This document shows positions 57,016 through 64,000 of a stretch of DNA of 64,000 nucleotides, one piece after another (position 1 is the first letter of the stretch; every line of letters starts with the position of its first letter). This stretch comes from Corynebacterium sp. HMSC27B11. Its GTDB lineage: Bacteria > Actinomycetota > Actinomycetes > Mycobacteriales > Mycobacteriaceae. The notes under the pieces were generated by a model that made no database searches, was not told the DNA's origin, and worked only from the letters and a program-made list of their open reading frames with translations. The stretch lies in assembly GCF_001815985.1 (NCBI RefSeq), contig NZ_KV823538.1, positions 62,001-126,000 on the forward strand, given 5' to 3'. Made by a program: the position numbers and the translations under genes.

Positions 57016-58140
57016 ATGAAGAAGTACCTCGCCCGTGGCCTCGCCGCATCCCTCGCGGCTCTCATGCCACTGTCCATGGCCGCCCACACCGCATCCTCTG
57101 CCTCGGCTGCGCCGGTGAGCGCCCAGGCCGTCGCTGGCAACGCGAAGGCCGCGGATCTGTACTGGGATGAGCTGCCGGGTACCGTGAACCCGAGCACCAA
57201 CGGTCGCTGGGTCAACAAGGTTAAGGAGCTGAAGCGCGCGGGCCACAACGTCAGCTATGCCACCGCGACCTCCCCGGCCATGGGTGGCCTGGAGATCCCG
57301 CTGGTCGTCATCGGCCCGAAGGGTAAGAAGCTGCGCGAAACCGCTGGCCTGCCAACCCTGTACATGCTCAATGGCGCCGACGGCGGCGAGGGCCGGGCGA
57401 ACTGGATCAACCAGTCGGACATCATCGATTTCTACGGCAAGAACCTCAACGCCAACATCGTCATCCCGATGTCTGGCGCGTTCAGCTACTACACCGACTG
57501 GGTGAACAAGTACAGCAAGGTTGGCTACAAGCCGATGTGGGAGACCTTCCTGACCAAGGAGCTGCCGCAGACCATTGAGAAGGAGCTGAAGGCCAACGGC
57601 AAGCGCGCCATCGCGGGCATGTCCATGTCCGCCACCTCCTCGCTGAACCTGGCCGCGCACAACCAGGGTTTCTATGACTCCGTCGGTTCCTTCTCCGGCT
57701 GCGCGTCGACCACCAAGGGTCTGGCCCCGGCCTTCATCGGCATCACCCTGGCCCGCGGCGGGACCAACGTCAACGAGATGTGGAACGGCGCCCACTCCCC
57801 GGCCGCTCGCCACAACGACGCCCTGATCAATGCGAAGAAGCTGGTCGGCCAGCCGAACCTGTACGTCTCCAACGCCTCTGGGTTGGTTGGCAAGCACGAC
57901 GTGCTGAGCTCCGAGCGCGTGAACGGCGACCTGTCCGCGGCCACGACCGTGGCTGTTGAGGGTGGCGTCATCGAGGCCGCCACCAATAACTGCACCCACG
58001 ACCTGGATGTGAAGCTGCGCTCCCTGGGCAAGAAGGACGCCATCTTCAACTTCCGCAACACCGGCACCCACCAGTGGGGCTACTGGCAGGACGACCTGCG
58101 TGGCTACCTGCCGGTCCTGAAGAAGGCTTTCGGGAACTAA
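57016..58140 (+). CDS. Secreted mycolyltransferase (antigen 85 / Cmt family)
   Basis: Transfers corynomycolates between trehalose monomycolate and trehalose or arabinogalactan in the cell envelope. The 374-residue protein starts with a signal peptide (KKYLARGLAASLAALMPLSM, cleaved near ASAAP). The catalytic core has AIAGMSMSATSSLNLA with the nucleophile Ser near residue 200, an acidic residue in NNCTHDLDV and THQWGYWQDDL with the His. It lacks the C-terminal LGFP repeats seen in Cop1-type enzymes. AAAGGA precedes the ATG. The 15 bases at its stop are duplicated just downstream. Confidence 0.95.
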   Translation: MKKYLARGLAASLAALMPLSMAAHTASSASAAPVSAQAVAGNAKAADLYWDELPGTVNPSTNGRWVNKVKELKRAGHNVSYATATSPAMGGLEIPLVVIGPKGKKLRETAGLPTLYMLNGADGGEGRANWINQSDIIDFYGKNLNANIVIPMSGAFSYYTDWVNKYSKVGYKPMWETFLTKELPQTIEKELKANGKRAIAGMSMSATSSLNLAAHNQGFYDSVGSFSGCASTTKGLAPAFIGITLARGGTNVNEMWNGAHSPAARHNDALINAKKLVGQPNLYVSNASGLVGKHDVLSSERVNGDLSAATTVAVEGGVIEAATNNCTHDLDVKLRSLGKKDAIFNFRNTGTHQWGYWQDDLRGYLPVLKKAFGN

Positions 58141-58156
58141 CGCTTTCGGGAACTAA
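58126..58156 (+). repeat. 15-bp tandem duplication across the mycolyltransferase stop codon
   Basis: GCTTTCGGGAACTAA at 58126-58140 is repeated exactly at 58142-58156 after one base. The first copy encodes the last residues and the stop. Confidence 0.95.
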
Positions 58157-58219
58157 AACCCCACACCGCCCGGCCCTGTTGAGGGGCGGGCTTAACGCGC
58201 GGCGGGAGGTGCGGCCATC

Positions 58220-59548
58220 ATGCGCGCACTGAGCATCGCCACCGTTGTTGTCGCCGCCGCGGGCTACCTGGTCATCTGGATCGCCTCCAAGGCCCTTCCG
58301 CCCGCAGGCTATGTGGACTTCATGGTCTTCTGGGGGCTATTCTTCGCCCTCACCGGGCTGATCGACGGCCTCATGCAGGAGACCGCCCGCGGTGTGACCG
58401 CCGCCCGGCACAACCGCGAGGGCACCGAACCGCAGGAGACGGTCACCGATCGCGGATCTGCCCGCCCCTTTGCTCTGGCGGGCGGCTTCGCCCTCGCCTT
58501 CGGGCTACTTTCCCTGGTTTCTGCCCCGCTGTGGGCCACCAGCGTGAGCCCCGCCCACCCCCTGTGGGCTGCCATTCTCACCGCCACGGGGCTCGCGAGC
58601 TTCGCCTTCCAGGCCATCCTCTGCGGGCTGATCTCCGCGGCCTCCCGATGGCGCGAATTTGCCTGGCTCATCGGCATCGACTCCGGGATCCGCCTACTAC
58701 TCGCAGCGCTCGCCTGGTGGCTGGGCTGGGGCGTGGTCTCCTTCTTCATCATCACGGTCATCGGCGCGGGCACCTGGGCCGCATTCGCACTGCTCCCCAG
58801 GGTTCGGCCGCTGCTGGGCCACCGCGCGGACATCCCCTCCCGAGCCTTCGTGCAACGCGGGTTGAAGGCCATGCTGGCCTCCGGCGCCAATGCCGTACTC
58901 ATCACCGGCTTCCCCGTCCTGCTGCGCGCCACCACCGACCTGGACTTCGCTGGCGCCAGCGGCACCGGCGAGGAGCTCAGCTCCGCTGGCGGAGCCGCCG
59001 GGGCGGGCGCAGTGCTCGCCGGAACGATCACAGCCGTCACTCTCACCCGCGCCCCGCTGCTGGTCCCCCTGCAGCGCTTCCAGCCGGCACTGATCGTGCA
59101 CTTCACCAAACGCCGCGAGCAGGTGTTGCGCGCCGCGGCCGCTCCCGCGTTGGCGATCATCGCCATCGGTGCGGTGGGCGGGGTGGCCGCCTACCTCGTG
59201 GGCCGACCGATCATGGCGCTGCTCTTCGACGAGGCCTACCTGGTCTCCCCCGCGGCCCTCGGCCTGCTGACCTTCGCCTCCACCGGCACCGCACTGCTCA
59301 TGGTCACGGGTTCCGCGGCCCTCGCCGCTGGCCGCCACGACCTGTACTGGTTCGGCTGGGCCATCGCCACCGTCGCGGCGGTGGGCCTGCTACTGGTGGA
59401 CACGACCCCGGAGCTCCGCTCGGTGCTCGCACTCGGGATCGGCCCGCTGGCCGGCGTTGCCCTCCAGCTCTGGCGACTCCAGCACCTACCGACCCGGCCC
59501 AGCCGAGCCGAGGCCGGCGAGGGCGACGTCGTGAAAGAAAAGGCCTAG
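58220..59548 (+). CDS. Polytopic membrane protein, flippase-like
   Basis: A 442-residue membrane protein with about twelve hydrophobic segments and few charged loops. The N-terminal FMVFWGLFFALTGLIDGLMQ and ETARGVTAARHN loop fit polysaccharide-export or MATE/MOP-type flippases, but no diagnostic motif was seen. Downstream of a mycolyltransferase gene, an envelope lipid or glycolipid substrate is plausible by context only. It starts at ATG 58220 and its stop overlaps the convergent MFS gene by four bases. Confidence 0.7.
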   Translation: MRALSIATVVVAAAGYLVIWIASKALPPAGYVDFMVFWGLFFALTGLIDGLMQETARGVTAARHNREGTEPQETVTDRGSARPFALAGGFALAFGLLSLVSAPLWATSVSPAHPLWAAILTATGLASFAFQAILCGLISAASRWREFAWLIGIDSGIRLLLAALAWWLGWGVVSFFIITVIGAGTWAAFALLPRVRPLLGHRADIPSRAFVQRGLKAMLASGANAVLITGFPVLLRATTDLDFAGASGTGEELSSAGGAAGAGAVLAGTITAVTLTRAPLLVPLQRFQPALIVHFTKRREQVLRAAAAPALAIIAIGAVGGVAAYLVGRPIMALLFDEAYLVSPAALGLLTFASTGTALLMVTGSAALAAGRHDLYWFGWAIATVAAVGLLLVDTTPELRSVLALGIGPLAGVALQLWRLQHLPTRPSRAEAGEGDVVKEKA

Positions 59549-60804
59549 CTCTCCGCCGGGATGAACTTCCGGGAGAACACCGTGATCAGGGCCAGGTTTA
59601 GGACCGCAGCCACCACGCCCGCGAGAAGCATGACCGGGTAGCTGAACCACTCGGACAGACGGGTCAGGATCATCGGGAAGAAGAAGCCCACGTAGGTGAA
59701 CACGTAGTAGATCGCGGTCAGACCACCCAGCTCGTCCGGGCTGGCCAGCCGCTGCACTTCCGTCAGGCCCGTCAGCAGCGTGATGCCGTAGCCCAGCCCC
59801 AGGACGACCGCGACGATCAACGCGCCCGCCAGGGAGACGGTCTTTGCGGTCCAGGCAGCGACGAGCATGCCGATGATCACGATGACCAGACCGATCTGCT
59901 GGCCGAACGCGGAATTATTACGCCAGTACAGGTCCGGGAACTGCTGAATACCAAAGCCGAAAGCCAGCGCCAGGGCGGTGATACCCGCGGTGATGGCGAT
60001 CGGATTGCCATAAGAATTCTGGATCAGAGCAGGCATGATCGCATAGGCCACGCCGGTGCAGCCGAAGACCCACGGCGCCAGCGGCAGCACGACCAGCAGG
60101 AAGCGCGGGTGCTTCGCGGAGGGGGACGCCAGGTCGCTCAGGAACGAGCCCTTGACCTTCAGGTGTGCGCTCTGGCGGGTCTCCGGCACCGTCATCAGGC
60201 CCACGATCGTCACGATCGAGAGGACAACGTGAATCATGTAGGGCAGCTGGCCGGGGATCGGGCCCCACTCGCCGAGCAGGCCGGCGATCAATGCACCCAC
60301 CGCGAAACCGCCGGTCATGGCCATCGCGGAACGCTTCGCCCCGGAGTTCGGCTTCGCCGTGGGGTCGAAGGCCGGGCTGGAAAGCTCCTTAATCCAGGAG
60401 CCACCCGCGGTCATCGCCATGCCCAGCGCCAGGCCGGAAAGCATGCGGCCAGCAAAGATGATCGGCTCGCTGGTCTCGCCCATCGCGATGAGGATGGAAC
60501 CAATCAGCGCGACGATCGGGGCGGGCAGCATGACGACGCGGCGTCCATAACGGTCAGACAGCGGCCCGGCGACCAGCAGGCCGACCGCGATGCCCACCGC
60601 GTAGAACGCCAGCAGGGCGTCCACGAACACCGGGGAGAAGACGTCCTCCCCGCGGTAGAAGACCATCATCGGGGTGAACTCGTTGCCGCCCCACGCGACG
60701 ATAAATACCGCCAACGCAACCATGAACCACGCTCGCGAGCCCTTGTACTTCGAGCTTCGCGAGTCGATGTTGAGATTGGTTGGGGTATCAGAGCTTTGCG
60801 ACAT
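59545..60804 (-). CDS. MFS transporter
   Basis: A 419-residue inner-membrane transporter with twelve predicted helices. The loop 2-3 signature is visible as GPLSDRYGRRVVMLP near residue 80, and the central loop holds PETRQSAHL. Substrate unknown; drug or metabolite export are both possible. It has an ATG start at 60804 and is divergent from the acyl-CoA oxidase-like gene, with a 107-base promoter region between. Confidence 0.9.
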   Translation of the reverse strand: MSQSSDTPTNLNIDSRSSKYKGSRAWFMVALAVFIVAWGGNEFTPMMVFYRGEDVFSPVFVDALLAFYAVGIAVGLLVAGPLSDRYGRRVVMLPAPIVALIGSILIAMGETSEPIIFAGRMLSGLALGMAMTAGGSWIKELSSPAFDPTAKPNSGAKRSAMAMTGGFAVGALIAGLLGEWGPIPGQLPYMIHVVLSIVTIVGLMTVPETRQSAHLKVKGSFLSDLASPSAKHPRFLLVVLPLAPWVFGCTGVAYAIMPALIQNSYGNPIAITAGITALALAFGFGIQQFPDLYWRNNSAFGQQIGLVIVIIGMLVAAWTAKTVSLAGALIVAVVLGLGYGITLLTGLTEVQRLASPDELGGLTAIYYVFTYVGFFFPMILTRLSEWFSYPVMLLAGVVAAVLNLALITVFSRKFIPAES

Positions 60805-60911
60805 GGCTACCCATGGTAATCCTCCGGAGAGTGCGGCCTGACAGGAATGGGGGGTTTAGAAAGTTATCGCGAAATAGCTGTGACGCCCGCCACTTTGCGT
60901 AACCTTGGGTC

Positions 60912-62996
60912 ATGGCACAGAACTCACCAAAGACCAAGCAGCTTGGAGCCGACATCGCCCGTCGCTCCAAGGCCCCCAACACCCTGCCGACCACCCCGAA
61001 CCCGGCGATCCTCCCGGAGCTCACGCGGGCTCTCGACGGTCAGTTCGGCGAGGCACGCGACGCCATCCGCGAGATGCTCAAGGACGATCAGTTCCGGCCC
61101 GCGGTGGGGCTGAGCCTGGAAGAAGCCCGCGCCCGCACTACCGCCCAGCTGCAGTCGGTGCTGGACTCCGGCCTGCCGCATGGCGCATTCCGCGAGGAGC
61201 AGGGCGGTACCGGGGAGACCGGCGCTACCCTGGCCAGCATCGAGATGCTCGGCATGGCAGATCTCTCGCTGATGGTGAAGTCCGGCGTGCAGTGGGGGCT
61301 GTTCGGCGGCGCGGTCGGCAACCTCGGCACCGAACGCCACCACGAGCTGGTCAAGGATCTGATCGAGCTGCGGGCGCTGGGCTGCTTCGCGATGACGGAG
61401 CGCGGCCACGGCTCCGACGTCCAGAACCTCGAGACCACCGCGACCTACGACCCGGAGACCCAGGAGTTCGTCATCAACTCCCCCACCGCGTCTTCGGAGA
61501 AGTGGTACATCGGCAACGCCGCCCGCGACGGCCGTTTCGCCGCGGTCTTCGCGCAGCTCTACACCCCGGGTGTGGAGGAGTCGCACGGCGTGCACTGCCT
61601 CGTCGCCCGCATCCGCGAGGACGACGGCTCCCCGGTCGAGGGCGTGCGCCTGGGCGATCACGGCTACAAGGGCGGGCTGCCTGGCGTGGACAACGGAACC
61701 CTGGTCTTCGAGAACTACCGCGTGCCGCGCGAGAATCTGCTCAACCGCTTCGCCGACGTGGACGAGGAAGGCAACTACAGCTCCCCAATCGAGAACCCGA
61801 ACCGCCGTTTCTTCACGATGCTCGGCGCGCTGGTCCGCGGGCGCGTGACGGTGGGCGCCGCCGCCGGCGCTGCGGCGCGAACCGCCCTGGATATCGGGGT
61901 GCGCTACGCCAACCTGCGCAAGCAGTTCGCGCCCAGCGATGAGCTGCCGGAAAATACCCTCATCCAGCACCGCAAGCACCGGCTGCGCCTCATCCCTCGG
62001 GTGGCGCGCGCCTACGCACTGCAGCTGGCGACGAACGAGCTGATTTCCGGGCTGCACGACCTCGAGGCACGCGGCGTCGACCCCGTGAACGCCACGAAGG
62101 AGGAACAAGCCGACCAGCGCGAGATCGAGGCGCACGCTGCCGCCCTGAAGGCCGCGAATACCGCGCACGCCACCGACACCATCCAGGAGATGCGCGAGGC
62201 CTGCGGCGGCTACGGCTACATGGCCGAGAACCTGCTGACCAGTCTGAAGGCAGACTCGGATATCTTCACCACCTTCGAGGGCGACAACGTGGTGATGATG
62301 CAGCTGGCTGGGAAGGAGCTGATGACCGGCTTCTCCAAGGAGATCGGCAGCTTCAACCCGCTGGAGATGGTCCGCTTCGGGCTGGATAATTTCTCCACCC
62401 TGCTGCGCCGCCGCACCGCCGCGGATGCCCTGGTCCAGAACCTGAAGGACACCTTCTCCGACAGCGAAGAGGCCACCCTCTTCGACCCGGGTAGCCAGCT
62501 GCGCTTGGTGTCGGAGCGGGAGCGCCGCCTCATGGTATCCCTGGGCCGCCGCCTGCGCGTGGCCAAGGACATGCCGGTGGAGAAGGCCGCGAAGGTCGTC
62601 GACCGGGCACAGGACCACCTGCTGGAGGTCGCGTGGGCCCACGTGGACCGCATCCTCCTCGAGGCCATGCTGGAGGCGGAAGCGACGCTGACCAGTGACA
62701 CGGCCCGCGATGTGATGGAGCAGGTCCGCGACGTTTACTTCCTGGACCTCATCGTCCGCAACGGCAGCTGGTACCTGGAGCAGAACCTGCTCACAGGCAC
62801 CCGCACCAAGGCGGCACGTGCCGCGCTCAACGACCTGGTGGACTCCCTGGGCCCCTGGTCGGAACTGCTGGTGGACGCCTTCGGGGTGCCATCGGAGATC
62901 ACCTCCGTAAACCTCATGCAGCGCTATGAGGACATGGTGACCAAGGCCGAGTCCGACCCGGCGGTCGGCCAGCCAGGCCGCTGGCGGGAGGACTAA
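60912..62996 (+). CDS. Acyl-CoA oxidase/dehydrogenase family protein
   Basis: A flavoenzyme for the first step of fatty acid beta-oxidation, 694 residues, the length of acyl-CoA oxidases rather than the usual 380-residue dehydrogenases. Visible are FAMTERGHGSDVQNLETTAT (FAD-binding region), RVTVGAAAGAAARTALDIGVRYANLRKQF and EACGGYGYMAENLL with the catalytic Glu region, followed by FTTFEGDNVVMMQL and a long C-terminal helical domain. Degradation of host lipids would suit a lipophilic species, but the chain length is unknown. Confidence 0.9.
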   Translation: MAQNSPKTKQLGADIARRSKAPNTLPTTPNPAILPELTRALDGQFGEARDAIREMLKDDQFRPAVGLSLEEARARTTAQLQSVLDSGLPHGAFREEQGGTGETGATLASIEMLGMADLSLMVKSGVQWGLFGGAVGNLGTERHHELVKDLIELRALGCFAMTERGHGSDVQNLETTATYDPETQEFVINSPTASSEKWYIGNAARDGRFAAVFAQLYTPGVEESHGVHCLVARIREDDGSPVEGVRLGDHGYKGGLPGVDNGTLVFENYRVPRENLLNRFADVDEEGNYSSPIENPNRRFFTMLGALVRGRVTVGAAAGAAARTALDIGVRYANLRKQFAPSDELPENTLIQHRKHRLRLIPRVARAYALQLATNELISGLHDLEARGVDPVNATKEEQADQREIEAHAAALKAANTAHATDTIQEMREACGGYGYMAENLLTSLKADSDIFTTFEGDNVVMMQLAGKELMTGFSKEIGSFNPLEMVRFGLDNFSTLLRRRTAADALVQNLKDTFSDSEEATLFDPGSQLRLVSERERRLMVSLGRRLRVAKDMPVEKAAKVVDRAQDHLLEVAWAHVDRILLEAMLEAEATLTSDTARDVMEQVRDVYFLDLIVRNGSWYLEQNLLTGTRTKAARAALNDLVDSLGPWSELLVDAFGVPSEITSVNLMQRYEDMVTKAESDPAVGQPGRWRED

Positions 62997-63131
62997 CCCC
63001 AGTGCTGCGGGGAGGCCGCGCGGCTGGGTTCGCACAGCAGGAAAATCGCCCCAGCGGGTAGAAAATACTGGTCGCGCGGCCGCATCCACCCTGCAAACTT
63101 CGCGCACAACCCGCGCGCTAGACTCGACTGA

Positions 63132-64000
63132 GTGACAGTTTCGGGAGATCAGAATAGGCAGGACCCGCCAGCAGCGGGCAAAAGTTCAGTCGACCGTATC
63201 TTCGGCACGGATGCCGATTCCTTCGGCGTCCGCGCCCTCCCCGACGCCCCCTCCCCGCCCTCGATGCGGGCGATGCTGCTGACTTTCAACTCCTTCCGCC
63301 ACCACATTCCCCGCGCCACCCGCGCGGCGCTGGCGATCCTGATCCCGGGCATCATCGGCTACCTTTTGGGTTTCGGCTCCGAGCTACTGCTCGTCTCCGC
63401 GGGTGCTGTGCTCCTCATCAACGGTGAGAACAAGCCCTACCGCGAACGCTGGAAGTCCCTGCTGCGCTATGGGCTGCTTTTCACCAGCCTGACCTTGGGC
63501 TTCCGCCTGCTCGGCATCTGGAGCCACTCCCACGGCCAGATGGACTTCTCCGAGGGGATCGGCGGGGTCATCGCCAACCCGCGCGGCGCGCTCATCGCCT
63601 ACCTACCGCTGATGCTCTTCCTCGCCGTCTGCGTGGTCTGCGTCTACGTGACGATGTGTCTACGGCTCACCCCGCCGGGGCCGTATCTGATGCTCTTCGT
63701 CACCGGCGGGCTGATGGTCAACAAGATTTCCATCTCCCTCTCCGCCACCCTGATCTGGTCGATCATCGGCGCGGTCTCCGGGTTCATCATCAGCATGTCC
63801 GGCTGGCTGGTCGATAAGCACGGCCCGGAACGCAAGGCGGTGGAGGACGCCGAGGCTGCCGTCGCCGACTACCTGGAGGCCCGGACCAAGGAAGCACCAG
63901 CCGAGTACGAATCGCTCAAGCTCACCGCCGCCGGCGCGATCCACCGCGCCTGGTCAATGCTCGCCCACGCGGGAGCCATCCACGGCGGCACGATCACCCC
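63132..64000 (+). CDS. FUSC-type membrane protein (partial)
   Basis: The frame opens at GTG 63132 and runs off the window; 289 residues are visible. After a polar N-terminus of about 45 residues there are about six hydrophobic segments (TRAALAILIPGIIGYLLGF, then ELLLVSAGAVLLINGENKPYRERW) and a charged helical region with LVDKHGPERKAVEDAEAAVADYL. This is like the FUSC/ArAE exporters and resembles the plan of the protein at 3030, though the two are not close. The start is preceded by only a weak ribosome site. Confidence 0.7.
   Translation, partial: MTVSGDQNRQDPPAAGKSSVDRIFGTDADSFGVRALPDAPSPPSMRAMLLTFNSFRHHIPRATRAALAILIPGIIGYLLGFGSELLLVSAGAVLLINGENKPYRERWKSLLRYGLLFTSLTLGFRLLGIWSHSHGQMDFSEGIGGVIANPRGALIAYLPLMLFLAVCVVCVYVTMCLRLTPPGPYLMLFVTGGLMVNKISISLSATLIWSIIGAVSGFIISMSGWLVDKHGPERKAVEDAEAAVADYLEARTKEAPAEYESLKLTAAGAIHRAWSMLAHAGAIHGGTIT

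Noticed and set aside
60924-63107. A 727-codon open frame antisense to the acyl-CoA oxidase gene
   Set aside because: Composition-driven shadow; the sense frame has all the enzyme motifs.

Overview
The window is a gene-dense, GC-rich stretch of an actinobacterial chromosome, almost certainly a mycolic-acid-containing Corynebacterium of the lipophilic C. jeikeium / C. urealyticum type. This rests on an Ag85-type mycolyltransferase, a RamB regulator next to lpd, HspR/HAIR heat-shock control, a DUF3151-fba-GH76 block, and several alanine/proline-rich envelope proteins. The genus is an inference from gene content and order; no 16S gene is present. Much of the backbone keeps a gene order known from Mycobacterium tuberculosis: purA/DUF3151/fba/GH76/trmH/pyrE/clpB/flavohaemoprotein-like, dnaK-grpE-dnaJ-hspR, the Rv0338c-like FeS protein with alaT, udg-dcd, and lpd/ramB.

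Layout. 1-9.7 kb: purA (partial), a GltS-like symporter, a FUSC membrane protein, DUF3151, class II aldolase, a GH76 protein, a SPOUT methyltransferase coupled to a YhhN protein, and pyrE, nearly all on the minus strand. 9.8-17.8 kb: a DMT exporter with a palindrome-rich leader, a membrane-anchored orphan, then the glycine cleavage genes gcvP, gcvT and gcvH. A large inverted repeat separates gcvT from gcvH. 17.9-22.1 kb: an SDR enzyme, a three-gene minus-strand operon whose rhodanese and EIIA-like members both lack the expected catalytic residue, and a Gln/Pro-rich envelope protein. 22.2-30.9 kb: clpB with two HAIR operators, a type II flavohaemoprotein-like gene, a nitrilase-family amidase, a two-gene cassette ending in a DUF1023 hydrolase, and an APC-type amino acid antiporter.

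31-38.8 kb: the heat-shock cluster. dnaK-grpE and dnaJ-hspR run on the minus strand but are split by about 2.4 kb carrying two plus-strand genes, one of them a lower-GC secreted protein near an IS3-like end. 39-48 kb: a very large FeS oxidoreductase with a roughly 390-residue Ala/Pro tail, two single-pass low-complexity envelope proteins, a DNA glycosylase, a secreted esterase and an AlaT-like aminotransferase. 48-56.6 kb: UDP-glucose dehydrogenase, dCTP deaminase, tRNA-Gly(CCC), an LssY_C protein, ramB, an orphan membrane protein and lpd.

56.6-64 kb: a 36-residue peptide gene that looks like a corynebacterial cell-wall channel (PorA type), a mycolyltransferase, a flippase-like membrane protein, an MFS transporter, an acyl-CoA oxidase-like enzyme and a second FUSC-type protein running off the end.

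No CRISPR array, complete insertion sequence or rRNA operon was seen. The most noteworthy items are the unlisted 36-aa porin-like peptide, the operon of catalytically altered homologues, the split heat-shock cluster, the inverted repeat with RamB-like arms in the gcv region, and the repeated tail of the FeS protein.
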